From Bacillus sp. ISL-7 (GTDB taxonomy: Bacteria > Bacillota > Bacilli > Bacillales_B > DSM-18226), in NCBI RefSeq assembly GCF_018613065.1, contig NZ_JAGGQW010000048.1, forward strand, positions 1 to 60,037: a stretch of DNA of 60,037 nucleotides, given 5' to 3'. Position numbers and translations under genes: made by a program. The notes beneath the pieces are model-generated. The model ran no database searches and was not told where the DNA came from. It saw only the letters and a list, made by a program, of their open reading frames with translations. Within the stretch, counting starts at the first letter, position 1. Each line of letters opens with the position of its first letter. Positions 1 to 7,953 of the stretch are shown here, piece by piece.

Positions 1-62
1 TTTTTCAGTGCCCTCCCCGTCCTCCCGCAGGAGTCTGCGTGCCTGGAGCGCAAATCAACAGA
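1..62. repeat. Fragment of a Bacillaceae intergenic repeat
   Basis: The stretch contains CCCGCAGGAGTCTGCGTGCC followed by TGGAGCGCAAATCAACAGA. Both pieces match the edges of a GC-rich repeat commonly seen between genes in Bacillaceae, which I know from general familiarity and could not search. The middle of the usual element is missing, so this is a shortened copy cut by the window edge. A second fragment in the opposite sense is at 28429-28476. Confidence 0.55.
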
Positions 63-140
63 CATGTTGCAAAGCCTATATATTAATAATATTATAATAA
101 ATTAATGCGGTGAATGGTTAAAGTTATTGTAGAAAATAAG

Positions 141-196
141 AGGCTGTCGAAAGTTTCTCGACAGCCTGACTCCATCCACTGGTGGAGTTTTTCTAT
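141..196. terminator. Double hairpin terminator
   Basis: Two adjacent stems: AGGCTGTCGA (141-150) with TCGACAGCCT (158-167), and ACTCCA-loop-TGGAGT followed by TTTTT (169-193). The pair lies just past the stop of the minus-strand dehydrogenase at 213 and can work in either direction. Confidence 0.7.
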
Positions 197-212
197 TTCT
201 GTCTGCATGTTA

Positions 213-1019
213 TTAAAGTCCGATTACAACTGAGGTGGTTAGATTCTGTAATACTTTTGCGACACTCATCGCCACAATAGGACTAGATTTAGGATTTTGC
301 TTAAAAGGCTTGTTTTGAATCGTTATTTCCATTTGACCAAAAAAGCCCTTCGCAATGATTGTGTGGGTATTCATTTGAATCGTTGGGTCCACATAAACTT
401 GAACCTTCGTTTCTTCGAATCCAATCCCGGCAAGACTGAGTGCCGCGGAAACATTTACGTTTTCAGGGAATAATTTTGCAGCGTTTCTGGCATTACCATC
501 AAAAACACAAAAAGGTTCAGTAATTGTTTCCAAATCTACTTTCTCCTCCGCAATCGTCCCATACCAACTTTTTGTTGGTTTCCTTGTAATTAAGGTTATT
601 TCATCGATTTCACCCAATACCCCAGCAGCGATCCGATCCAAACCTGCGATGGCAGCAGATGGAATAATTATTCGTTGATTGTATTTAGTTGCGGCCGCCT
701 GTAAGGACTCATAAAAGTCTATGTTAGCTAAAGCACCGACTGAAAGGATGACTAATTTACTTCCTGAGGAAAGGGCTTTTTCACCGTATAGTTGGAGGGC
801 ATGATGACCGGCTGCTTCAATAATGATATCTAAATTTTGGTTAAAAAAAACATCTTCATTAGTAGTTACTGTACATTGACTAGGTGGATTGCCTAAAGGA
901 CCTAGTGGGGTTCTAACCAAAAGGGCTTGAAGGGCAACATCCCCCGCATGTCCTGACTCAATTAACTCGCTAATACTCTTTCCAAGTGTTCCATATCCAA
1001 TGATACCAGCTCTAAGCAT
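213..1019 (-). CDS. L-aspartate dehydrogenase-like NAD(P)-dependent enzyme
   Basis: Member of the AspDH/DUF108 family, which oxidatively deaminates L-aspartate, or a close amino acid, to the 2-oxo acid with NAD(P). An N-terminal Rossmann motif GYGTLG is at residues 8-13, and the family hallmarks SAAIAGLDRI and TRKPTKSWYGT follow. At 268 residues it has the normal family length. I prefer the second ATG (1019) because GAGGAG then lies 7 nt upstream; the ATG at 1025 is almost on top of it. A GTATAC palindrome at 1095-1100 puts it in the region A regulon. No NadA/NadC genes are nearby, so an amino-acid catabolic role is more likely than NAD synthesis. The family call is firm; the substrate is inferred. 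Confidence 0.8.
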   Translation of the reverse strand: MLRAGIIGYGTLGKSISELIESGHAGDVALQALLVRTPLGPLGNPPSQCTVTTNEDVFFNQNLDIIIEAAGHHALQLYGEKALSSGSKLVILSVGALANIDFYESLQAAATKYNQRIIIPSAAIAGLDRIAAGVLGEIDEITLITRKPTKSWYGTIAEEKVDLETITEPFCVFDGNARNAAKLFPENVNVSAALSLAGIGFEETKVQVYVDPTIQMNTHTIIAKGFFGQMEITIQNKPFKQNPKSSPIVAMSVAKVLQNLTTSVVIGL

Positions 1020-1083
1020 ATTCATTCTCCTCGGATTAAAATTTTTTATACTAATGAACTATAAAGTTACCAATCTATGTATT

Positions 1084-1107
1084 AAAAGTGTTTTGTATAC
1101 CATATAC
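1084..1107. promoter_or_regulatory. GntR-type operator, site 1
   Basis: TTTTGTATACCATATACCAT has its palindrome centre GTATAC at 1095-1100. On the minus strand it reads ATGGTATATGGTATACAAAA, the long form with an extra ATGGTAT half-site that is also found at sites 4 and 10. It sits upstream of the aspartate dehydrogenase-like gene. Confidence 0.65.
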
Positions 1108-1446
1108 CATCAATTTTCTACATTTTAGTCGATTCGATCCACAAAAGCAATAGTAATCATATAAATTTATATAAACTTCTAAATTTTCAAAATTGTTTGC
1201 AAATATTAGAGAATAATGGTATATTATTTTCAACCTTATAGTAAACAAGGTGTACATAGTGAAAAGAAAGGGGTTGATCATAATCATTCCTAAAGAATCA
1301 AACTACATAAAACGCAACTTAGAGTGTTTGCACTAGTTTTTCTTTGTTTGTAGATTGAATGATTTAGGAACTAGAAAATGTTCTGAAGTAAAGAGCTTTC
1401 AACTTAGTGTTTGGTTGTCATGTAATTCCGTAAAAAATTTATAAAT

Positions 1447-1461
1447 ATTTGGTATACAATC
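1447..1461. promoter_or_regulatory. GntR-type operator, site 2
   Basis: ATTTGGTATACAATC has GTATAC at 1452-1457 and lies upstream of the permease gene at 1681. It matches the TTGGTATACMAA core shared across region A. Confidence 0.65.
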
Positions 1462-1680
1462 TACAATATTCAAAATATTATCTCTTCGATTTATTCTTTT
1501 AATGGAATCGCAATTGTCTATCTTTATAGGAATAAGAAAAGCAAATCAGAAGTAGAGGATATACACCATGATAGCCATCCATTTATAACTAATATTCCTC
1601 TCCTACGGTCCTTTTCCAATAATTAAGGAAATCTTTCGCTACAATCGTTTTAAAAATTTTTTAAAACATGGAGGGGAAAT

Positions 1681-3123
1681 ATGGAATTAACAGCAGCTCA
1701 TTGGGTTTATCTAGTTGTCACTGTAGCCGTAATTATTATCATGCTTTTTAGAAAAGGTGTTGTTTTACCTCTAATTGTTGGTACCTTTATAGTAGCAGCC
1801 GTGTATAAAGGTAGTGTTATCTCAGGGTTTCAAGCCGTCTTTAATGCTAACCTTGTTGCCGCTAAGGAATTATTTAGTATTTTCCTAATCATTTCCATTA
1901 TGATTGGTCTCCTTAATTCCTTGAAGGATCTAGGTGCAGATAAGAGGATGGTTGTACCGATAAAAAGAATAATGGTAAACGGTCACGTTTCTTATCTAGT
2001 ATTAATGGTTACAACCTATGTGATTTCACTCTTTTTCTGGCCAACCCCAGCTGTTCCATTAATTTGTGCTTTGTTAGTGCCTGCTGCAGTAAGTGCAGGA
2101 TTGCCAGTCATGACATCAGCAATGGTTATTGTTATTGCAGGACAGGGTATGGCACTTTCATCAGACTATATTATGCAAGTAGCCCCAATGCTTAGTGCGA
2201 AAGCCGCAGGAATTGATAAAACCTTAGTATCTGATAAGGCCTTCATTCTTTCTCTCATTACTGGAATAAGTTCTCTAGCGATTGTGTATGTGACACATCG
2301 AAAATCCATTACAAAAAGATCTGTTAATGAGATCAATAAAGCAGAAAATGCATTCTTTCAAGTTTCAGAGGAACTTGCTGCCACGGTAGAAGAGACTGCC
2401 GAAGTTATCAAGGTAAAGGAAAAGTGGGGAAAAATATTTGCGATTATTGTGCCTTTAGCGATGCTTGCTGTTATGATTTTTATGTTCCAAACCAAAATTG
2501 GCGGAGGAGCTGGATTTGAGGGAGGCGATGGCGCTGCCTTTATTGGAGGTGTTGCAACGATTCTCTTAGTTTTGGCGACGATTGCTTTTAACCGAATTCA
2601 TGCACTCGATAAAATCAGTGAACATATTACCGAAGGTTTTGTATTCGCATTTAGAGCGATGGCACCCGTCATTCCGATTGCTGGCTACTTCTTTATGGGA
2701 AGTGGAGACTTTTCAGGGGCTATCCTATCTTTAGGTGAAGATGCTGCCAAGCCAGGCTTTCTATTTGATTTGATCCAAGCAGGTCAAAATTATATTCCAC
2801 ATAGCCCAATTATTGCAGCATTTAGTATCTTAATCGTTGGAATCATTACAGGGTTAGATGGTTCTGGGTTTGCAGGGCTACCGTTAACAGGTGCTTTGTC
2901 TGGAGCGATTGGACCTGGAAGTAATATCGATCCTTCCGTTCTGGCAGCTATTGGGCAGATGGGTGCAGTTTGGAGCGGCGGAGGTACGCTGATTGCATGG
3001 TCATCTCTTGTTGCAGTTGCCGGGTTCCTACAAATATCACCGTTAGAACTGGCCAGAAAGAACTTCTTCCCAGTTATAACCGGACTTACCATTGCTACAA
3101 TACTGGCCGTTATCATTTGGTAA
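1681..3123 (+). CDS. Multi-spanning permease, ion-transporter type
   Basis: A 480-residue integral membrane protein with roughly a dozen hydrophobic segments and a charged cytoplasmic loop near residues 205-245. It shows glycine/proline-rich motifs of carboxylate-type carriers (SGFQAVFNANLVAAKELFSIF early; GLDGSGFAGLPLTGALSGAI and GAVWSGGGTLIAWSS late). ATG follows GGAGGGG 6-7 nt upstream. It resembles the ion-transporter superfamily that carries organic anions, but I cannot name a subfamily. The upstream operator and neighbours suggest it imports the substrate or a product of the region A pathway. A terminator follows at 3188. Confidence 0.65.
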   Translation: MELTAAHWVYLVVTVAVIIIMLFRKGVVLPLIVGTFIVAAVYKGSVISGFQAVFNANLVAAKELFSIFLIISIMIGLLNSLKDLGADKRMVVPIKRIMVNGHVSYLVLMVTTYVISLFFWPTPAVPLICALLVPAAVSAGLPVMTSAMVIVIAGQGMALSSDYIMQVAPMLSAKAAGIDKTLVSDKAFILSLITGISSLAIVYVTHRKSITKRSVNEINKAENAFFQVSEELAATVEETAEVIKVKEKWGKIFAIIVPLAMLAVMIFMFQTKIGGGAGFEGGDGAAFIGGVATILLVLATIAFNRIHALDKISEHITEGFVFAFRAMAPVIPIAGYFFMGSGDFSGAILSLGEDAAKPGFLFDLIQAGQNYIPHSPIIAAFSILIVGIITGLDGSGFAGLPLTGALSGAIGPGSNIDPSVLAAIGQMGAVWSGGGTLIAWSSLVAVAGFLQISPLELARKNFFPVITGLTIATILAVIIW

Positions 3124-3187
3124 ATTAACAGTTTTAATGTATTTAAGTATACTAGATACAGAAATTAGGGGTCGCTAATAAATAAAG

Positions 3188-3240
3188 AAGCTATTCCAAA
3201 AGTCAGCACAAAACTGATTTTTGGGATAGCTTTATTATTT
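3188..3240 (+). terminator. Rho-independent terminator
   Basis: AAGCTATTCC (3188-3197) pairs with GGGATAGCTT, extended by AAAAGTCAG/CTGATTTTT, and is followed by a T-rich tail. It ends the permease transcript. Confidence 0.75.
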
Positions 3241-3314
3241 TAATTTGAATGATGACAATTTGTTATCTTGTGAAGACAAAATACATAGGATGAAAAGATG
3301 AGAGGGGATAAAGG

Positions 3315-4022
3315 ATGAAACAACAAAGGATTGGTTTAGTAGGGATAGGAAAATTAGGAACAGCGTTGATGACTCATTGGGATAAAAAATCAATCCCAAT
3401 AGGTGTTTACCACCCAGTGGAAACAAAAGCCAGAAATTATCTCCACTTATTTCAAAATGGCTATCACTTAACAGAAAGTGAAATAAGTAATGTAGATATC
3501 TTAGTTCTCGCACTTCCTGCTCCGGAGATTATTCCGTTTATCTCAAGCTTAAAGCTCCAGAGCAATGCTCAGCATTCACCATCTATCATTAATATGGCCA
3601 CGAACCTTGCTACCAATGAGCTAACGACCAAGTTTCCAAGCTTAGAGGTCCATGGTATAAAGTATATGGGGCATTCGAGAGATTTATTGGAACACGCAAA
3701 TGGTTTATTTATTACTGAATCCGTATTAACCCCAAAAATTAAAGAGCTTTTTGAGGAGATTGGAAGGGTAAAGATTGATCGTGAAAGTTGTTTAACAGAG
3801 GTAAATAAATTAGCCACGTATTTTGCCTTAAAAACGGCCATCAATATCGAGACTGAGTTTGAGGATAGAGGATTATCCCCAGAATATCTTAAAAGAGCGC
3901 TAACATCGCTAGCACCCGAAGTGATACGTTCCTATAATGAGGGGAGTCTTGGTCACTTTGCTAAGGAAATAGTCAAAGAAATTAAAGCAGAGAAATCTAG
4001 TGATGGTCCTACAAGCCATTAA
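3315..4022 (+). CDS. ProC/F420-dependent-reductase-like NAD(P)-binding protein
   Basis: A 235-residue protein with an N-terminal Rossmann fold (GLVGIGKLGTALM, residues 7-19) and the pattern of pyrroline-5-carboxylate reductase relatives: VDILVLALPAPEI, then a helical C-terminal dimerisation region. It is shorter than typical ProC (about 270) and lacks its clear C-terminal signature, so the reaction is uncertain; reduction of an imine or of a semialdehyde is possible. ATG follows GAGGGGAT. It lies between two permease genes of region A, without its own GTATAC operator, and ends in a shared bidirectional terminator. Confidence 0.55.
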   Translation: MKQQRIGLVGIGKLGTALMTHWDKKSIPIGVYHPVETKARNYLHLFQNGYHLTESEISNVDILVLALPAPEIIPFISSLKLQSNAQHSPSIINMATNLATNELTTKFPSLEVHGIKYMGHSRDLLEHANGLFITESVLTPKIKELFEEIGRVKIDRESCLTEVNKLATYFALKTAINIETEFEDRGLSPEYLKRALTSLAPEVIRSYNEGSLGHFAKEIVKEIKAEKSSDGPTSH

Positions 4023-4028
4023 ATTGCT

Positions 4029-4060
4029 AAAGGTGTCAATCAAATGATTGACACCTTTAG
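4029..4060. terminator. Bidirectional terminator
   Basis: AAAGGTGTCAAT (4029-4040) and ATTGACACCTTT (4047-4058) form a perfect stem between two convergent genes. Confidence 0.75.
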
Positions 4061-4075
4061 TTATGAGCGGCTGCG

Positions 4076-5461
4076 TTAGGCAAAAAACACTTGTAAAATA
4101 AATAGATACAACATGACACAGCCAATATAAATGCTTGCGAATGGCAGGTTCCAGTTAGACACTTTATAGGAGCTTTCCTTAACGATGTTTGACATAAGAC
4201 CTAATGTCGCATTATAAGGGCCCACTAGAAAAGCAGAAACAGCTCCTGCTAACATCGCCACAGTCAAGATATGCGGTGATATCCCAATCACCTCTGGGTT
4301 CAAACCCTCTGTCATTAGGGCTAGTGAAACTGCGGGATGGAGTCCTAGAAAAGCAAAAGCCAACGGGATTAGAGGCAATAAAATCAAAAAGATTTCTACA
4401 CCTGCTAAACTAATAAACTTATTTACCCAAGTATCCAGCCATACATTAGTATGAGAAACATTAATGGTTGAGATAAAAAATCCTGTCGATAAAAAAATAA
4501 AAAATTGATCCTTCATACTTACAGAGAAGGTTTGAAAATGCTTAACCAATTGGGCCCCGAACTCTTTCCCCTGTTTTAAGAATAGAGACCAAGAAAAGGA
4601 AAATGGAATGACAAGTAGGGATACTAAAATTAAAAACGGATAAGGAAACTTTGTTTCTACTAAAGAAATGACCACGTTAAAAATGATGATTGCCAGGAGA
4701 ATTTGAAAGACTCTACCCGAACGATTCATCTGACCCGATGATTCTATCGTAGCAGCGGTTTCGTGGACGGATAGGTCCTTTTTGTTTTGGATCATGAAAT
4801 TTGCCTTACGTGAGCCGATATACCAATCCACCCCCATACCAACGATGCTTAATGGAATGACATACGGGAGTATCGAGACCCAGCTAACTCCTGTCATTGT
4901 GATAACTATCCCGACAATTGGTGTAACAGGTGCCCAAAGTAAAGGCATGGCAAACCCGCGCGTAATCGCTCGGCTCATGAACCGTTCTTTATTCTCTACG
5001 GGAATGACATCTAATGCAGGCCTAATCGAGTAGTATGTCATTGGTAATGTGGCCAGATTCATAAAAATACTAAAAAAATAAGATATACCAGACGTAATCA
5101 TGTACAGTTGACCTGAGGTTTTTACTCTTTTTTGAATAATATTTTGTATGCCCCCGCTATAACCGCCTAGTTTTATCGGTATCCCTAAAACCGGAATCAG
5201 TGTAAACATGGTTAGCATGTCCAGCATAGGGCCAAAAGAAAGAATATATTGATGCCAGGAAGCCCCGCTTGTCCATAATAAGACCACTCCAAGCAGCAAA
5301 AATGTACCTCCTAAAACTTGAACAAATCGCTTGGCTTGAAATAAGGTAATAATCACAATCGCAAGACATAGACAGGAGATTAGTACACCAAGATTTAGCA
5401 CAGGCACCAGCACAGAGAATAGATACAATAAAATTACGATAAAAAACATATACCTCAGCAT
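4076..5461 (-). CDS. Multi-spanning membrane transporter
   Basis: A 461-residue, strongly hydrophobic protein with about 12 predicted membrane segments. Motifs such as GFAMPLLWAPVTPIVGIVITM in the middle, and FLGLHPAVSLALMTEGLNP with AGAVSAFLVGPYNATLGLMSN near the end, resemble the DctM/CitM-like ion-transporter group. I chose the ATG at 5461 because AGGGTGG lies 5 nt upstream; the GTG at 5470 is inside that ribosome site. An operator at 5488-5493 overlaps the promoter region. This is the second permease of the regulon. The substrate cannot be read from sequence. Confidence 0.6.
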   Translation of the reverse strand: MLRYMFFIVILLYLFSVLVPVLNLGVLISCLCLAIVIITLFQAKRFVQVLGGTFLLLGVVLLWTSGASWHQYILSFGPMLDMLTMFTLIPVLGIPIKLGGYSGGIQNIIQKRVKTSGQLYMITSGISYFFSIFMNLATLPMTYYSIRPALDVIPVENKERFMSRAITRGFAMPLLWAPVTPIVGIVITMTGVSWVSILPYVIPLSIVGMGVDWYIGSRKANFMIQNKKDLSVHETAATIESSGQMNRSGRVFQILLAIIIFNVVISLVETKFPYPFLILVSLLVIPFSFSWSLFLKQGKEFGAQLVKHFQTFSVSMKDQFFIFLSTGFFISTINVSHTNVWLDTWVNKFISLAGVEIFLILLPLIPLAFAFLGLHPAVSLALMTEGLNPEVIGISPHILTVAMLAGAVSAFLVGPYNATLGLMSNIVKESSYKVSNWNLPFASIYIGCVMLYLFILQVFFA

Positions 5462-5482
5462 ATCAACCACCCTAACTTTTAT

Positions 5483-5498
5483 GGATTGTATACCAAAT
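5483..5498. promoter_or_regulatory. GntR-type operator, site 3
   Basis: GGATTGTATACCAAAT has GTATAC at 5488-5493, 27 bases upstream of the transporter start on the minus strand. Confidence 0.65.
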
Positions 5499-5550
5499 CT
5501 TATTATTTAGGCTAAATTTGTCACGTATTTGCAATTAATTATGAATAAAC

Positions 5551-5570
5551 ATGGTATTTGGTATACAAAA
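5551..5570. promoter_or_regulatory. GntR-type operator, site 4
   Basis: ATGGTATTTGGTATACAAAA has GTATAC at 5561-5566. It is the long operator form, almost identical to the minus strand of site 1, and lies 70 bases before the small peptide gene. Sites 3 and 4 together serve a divergent promoter region. Confidence 0.65.
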
Positions 5571-5640
5571 ATCTTGTTTTATTGTTAATTCCATTATACA
5601 ATTACATTATCAAATAACTCAATTAATAGGGGGATTTTAA

Positions 5641-5727
5641 ATGTTCAACTTTCTATTTGGATCCAAAAGGGCTGCAAAAAAAGCTGAGAAAAAACTAGCT
5701 GCACTAAGAAAAACTCTTAAGTTCTAA
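5641..5727 (+). CDS. 28-residue cationic peptide gene
   Basis: ATG follows TAGGGGG and the frame encodes a short peptide: a hydrophobic start (MFNFLFGS) and a Lys/Ala/Leu-rich amphipathic tail (KRAAKKAEKKLAALRKTLKF). A strong terminator begins 14 bases after the stop and a regulon operator lies 70 bases upstream, so it is a separate transcription unit. No family recognised. It could be a membrane-associating peptide, a small regulator or a precursor peptide; see findings. Codon content and signals favour a real gene, but there is no homology evidence. Confidence 0.5.
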   Translation: MFNFLFGSKRAAKKAEKKLAALRKTLKF

Positions 5728-5740
5728 CGTTACTATTCCA

Positions 5741-5768
5741 CCGCCGCCTAAAAGCCGGCGGTTTTTTG
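5741..5768 (+). terminator. Terminator of the small peptide gene
   Basis: CCGCCG pairs with CGGCGG around a CCTAAAAGC loop, followed by TTTTTTGTT. Confidence 0.85.
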
Positions 5769-5791
5769 TTCTTTAAAAACAATATCAAGAC

Positions 5792-5823
5792 AAAAAAACG
5801 GAGAGCCAAGCTACCTCTCCGGA
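5792..5823 (-). terminator. Terminator, minus strand
   Basis: On the minus strand CCGGAGAG pairs with CTCTCCG and is followed by a run of seven T. It ends the 111-residue gene whose stop is at 5865. Confidence 0.8.
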
Positions 5824-5864
5824 TTTTATATATAGAAAAGCTATATTTTTGCACAATATATATT

Positions 5865-6200
5865 CTAAACGGCTGCCTCAGCAGATCTTACCAGTTTGGA
5901 GTTGACAGAATCCTCGCTGTTCCCGGACGCCTTGACAATCTCATTTAATTCCTCGCGAGCAGCTTCAATGGTATCAAACTTTTCAAAAAACTTTACAGCT
6001 ATTTGATTAACATATTCTTTTCCTTCAAAATTTTCAAATAATCGAATTTTAATCGTTTCATCAAGGACTTCAGCAATCGTATATTTTGCTTTTAAATTGT
6101 CAAAGAAATAGAAATGGTAGGTTTCAATCGGTTTTAACCCATCGTTTTCGAGAATTGTTTGGAAGGTATCTTTATTAGTTAAGACAATATATTTCCCCAT
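5865..6200 (-). CDS. Unknown 111-residue protein of the region A regulon
   Basis: No family recognised. The protein starts MGKYIVLTNKDTFQTIL; the ATG at 6200 has AAAGGAG 8 nt upstream, better than the ATG at 6209. It is acidic, predicted mixed alpha/beta with an aromatic stretch (YHFYFFDNLKAKYTIAEVLD), and carries no cysteines, signal peptide or membrane segment, so it looks like a small cytosolic protein. An operator at 6327-6332 lies upstream, divergent from the ferredoxin gene. An accessory or binding role in the oxidation system is possible but is only inferred from position. Confidence 0.6.
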   Translation of the reverse strand: MGKYIVLTNKDTFQTILENDGLKPIETYHFYFFDNLKAKYTIAEVLDETIKIRLFENFEGKEYVNQIAVKFFEKFDTIEAAREELNEIVKASGNSEDSVNSKLVRSAEAAV

Positions 6201-6321
6201 GTAGAACACTCCTTTGAGTTTTTTATAACCTTAAATTTTAAGTCAGATAAGTATTTAATTTCTGTTACTCTAAGTATAGTAACTTCCTACCTTAATTTTT
6301 TTCTTTACTCACCTCCAAGGA

Positions 6322-6337
6322 ATATTGTATACCAAAC
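6322..6337. promoter_or_regulatory. GntR-type operator, site 5
   Basis: ATATTGTATACCAAAC has GTATAC at 6327-6332 and lies upstream of the minus-strand 111-residue gene. Confidence 0.65.
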
Positions 6338-6486
6338 TACTTATGTGTATTTTATATCAGGATGTTAAAATGTTCAAGGTTATATTCTAAATATTTAAAT
6401 AATTACCAAAGTTGTAGATAGACTACTGATTTACATGAAAAAAATTCGTACTAACTAAAAATTCTAGTTTGCTTATCTAACAAAAA

Positions 6487-6500
6487 GATTGTATACTTCA
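6487..6500. promoter_or_regulatory. GntR-type operator, site 6 (weak)
   Basis: GATTGTATACTTCA has GTATAC at 6491-6496, but its right arm departs from the consensus. It lies 50 bases before the ferredoxin start. Confidence 0.5.
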
Positions 6501-6544
6501 GAAAAGTATCAAAATTTTTAGAATAAACAGAAAGGGGTAACAAT

Positions 6545-6874
6545 ATGCCAAAAGTGATTCTTCATGTTGATGGAACAACAATTGAACAAGAAGTGAAAGA
6601 CAATGCCAATTTAGTAGTATTAGCAGGGACCCGTCAATTACCAAAATTAAAGTATGGCTGCGGAATGGGGCGATGTACAAAATGCACTTGTATCGTCGTA
6701 AACGGAGCTGAGTCTTTATCTCCACCGAATTGGAAAGAAGAAAAAATGCTTGGGGATAAGGTCAATGAGGGCTACCGCTTAACATGTCAATTAACCATTA
6801 AAGAAGATATTGAAATTTCTCAAGAAAATATCTCGATCCAAGCCCCGAAGAAACAATCTGCTATCCAATCTTGA
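6545..6874 (+). CDS. 2Fe-2S ferredoxin
   Basis: A 109-residue plant/adrenodoxin-type ferredoxin fold protein. Cluster cysteines are C39, C44, C47 (C-x4-C-x2-C within KYGCGMGRCTKC) and C81 (YRLTCQ); an extra C49 is present. ATG follows AAAGGGG. It transfers single electrons, most plausibly to the diiron oxygenase-like protein encoded downstream. It has its own operator (site 6) and is followed 66 bases later by the creatininase gene with another operator. A distinct second ferredoxin is at 12938, so the cluster has two electron carriers. Confidence 0.88.
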   Translation: MPKVILHVDGTTIEQEVKDNANLVVLAGTRQLPKLKYGCGMGRCTKCTCIVVNGAESLSPPNWKEEKMLGDKVNEGYRLTCQLTIKEDIEISQENISIQAPKKQSAIQS

Positions 6875-6897
6875 TAAGGAATTTATTTTAGATTTAT

Positions 6898-6913
6898 TAA
6901 TGGTATACAAAAT
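6898..6913. promoter_or_regulatory. GntR-type operator, site 7
   Basis: TAATGGTATACAAAAT has GTATAC at 6903-6908 in the short gap between the ferredoxin and creatininase genes, 33 bases before the latter's start. Confidence 0.65.
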
Positions 6914-6940
6914 ACAATCAACTTAAGTAGGTGAGTTAAA

Positions 6941-7711
6941 ATGGATTGTTATGATTTAACCAGCATGACATGGAAAGAAGTAGAAGAATCGCTTAAGACT
7001 GTTGAATTTGCGATCATTCCAATTGGTGCTCACGAACAACATGGTCCCCATATGGTAGAAAGTTGCGATGCTGTCTTAGCTGAAAAGATGGCCAAGAAGT
7101 TAGGCCAACGAATGTTTCCTTTTGCATTGGTCACACCAACCATTAATATGGGTGTTTCCCAACACCATTTAAATTTTCCGGGAACGATCTCCTTGCAGCC
7201 CACGACATTAATTGCGGTTTTAAAGGATGTTATCTCATCATTGAAGCATCACGGCATTAAAAAGTTTTTGTTTTTAAATTCTCACGGAGGTAACCAGTCG
7301 ACGCTTAATGTTGCCTCAATGATGTTAACCAAAGAAATGGATGTTGAAATTTACTATGCAAAGACGACTGCATCTGCTAAAAAGGCGATAAAGGAAAATA
7401 TCACTTCACCATTATATGGACATAGCTGTGAACGAGAAGTTTCCGAAGCACTATATTTAGCGCCCGACCTTGTCCGTCTTGAAGACCTTGAAAAAGGTGA
7501 TATCCAAGAAGAGGGAAGATGGAAGCAGCTTCGACCTGGAAAAGCGATTCAAGGATTTTATTATTATGAAGAAATGACGAATAACGGCTGTATCGGGGAT
7601 GCCACAAAAGCAAGCTGGGAATTGGGCCAGCAGATCGTGGAGGAATCCTTAGCTAATCTTTCAAAAGAACTCTTCAAAATACTAGATCTGAAAGTGGATG
7701 TCCGTCCATAA
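6941..7711 (+). CDS. Creatininase-family amidohydrolase
   Basis: A 256-residue member of the creatininase/creatinine amidohydrolase family, binuclear-metal enzymes that hydrolyse C-N bonds in cyclic or linear amides; the family includes MftE, which trims the mycofactocin precursor. The motif IPIGAHEQHGPHM supplies E32 and H34, followed by D43. NSHGGNQSTL and HSCEREVSEAL provide later metal and catalytic positions. ATG follows AGGTGAG. It lies between ferredoxin and diiron protein genes under its own operator. Which amide is cut is unknown: small N-compound hydrolysis is the default reading, peptide trimming the alternative. Confidence 0.85.
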   Translation: MDCYDLTSMTWKEVEESLKTVEFAIIPIGAHEQHGPHMVESCDAVLAEKMAKKLGQRMFPFALVTPTINMGVSQHHLNFPGTISLQPTTLIAVLKDVISSLKHHGIKKFLFLNSHGGNQSTLNVASMMLTKEMDVEIYYAKTTASAKKAIKENITSPLYGHSCEREVSEALYLAPDLVRLEDLEKGDIQEEGRWKQLRPGKAIQGFYYYEEMTNNGCIGDATKASWELGQQIVEESLANLSKELFKILDLKVDVRP

Positions 7712-7798
7712 TTTTAGTAGTAGAGAGGGAAGATTATTAATCTTTAAAAAATTCTAAAAATTATATTTACAAATAAACAATATATTGGTAGTATAAAC

Positions 7799-7815
7799 GT
7801 AAGGTATACCAAAAC
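7799..7815. promoter_or_regulatory. GntR-type operator, site 8
   Basis: GTAAGGTATACCAAAAC has GTATAC at 7804-7809, the first of two operators before the HDO-type gene. Confidence 0.65.
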
Positions 7816-7882
7816 GATATTTTCACCGAATAAAAGAGTGCTGGAATAGGGAAGAATCCACAATCTTTTTATTTTTAATCTA

Positions 7883-7899
7883 ATTTGGTATACAAAATA
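7883..7899. promoter_or_regulatory. GntR-type operator, site 9
   Basis: ATTTGGTATACAAAATA has GTATAC at 7888-7893. It is 84 bases, about eight helical turns, from site 8, which would allow looping by a dimeric regulator. It also overlaps the extended reading frame upstream of the true HDO start. Confidence 0.65.
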
Positions 7900-7953
7900 T
7901 CAAATGCCAAGTTAAACTTGGGTACCTACATAAAATTAGAGGAGGAGTTTCAG

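Larger units (their letters stand above)
1020..1680. other. Intergenic control region with two operators
   Basis: This 660-base AT-rich stretch separates the divergent dehydrogenase and permease genes. It contains regulon palindromes at 1095-1100 and 1452-1457. I see no convincing gene; a 70-codon minus-strand frame over the first palindrome lacks a ribosome site and is low-complexity. Confidence 0.6.
6201..6544. other. Divergent control region with two operators
   Basis: This AT-rich region between the unknown gene and the ferredoxin gene contains GTATAC palindromes at 6327-6332 and 6491-6496. No gene is apparent in it. Confidence 0.6.

Noticed and set aside
1075..1287. 70-codon minus-strand frame
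   Set aside because: It overlaps the regulon operator, is low-complexity and hydrophobic, and has no ribosome site or family signal.
2790..3116. 108-codon minus-strand frame within the permease gene
   Set aside because: It lies fully antisense to a well-supported membrane protein and has no start signals.
5766..5948. 60-codon plus-strand frame
   Set aside because: It runs through two terminators and antisense into the 111-residue gene.
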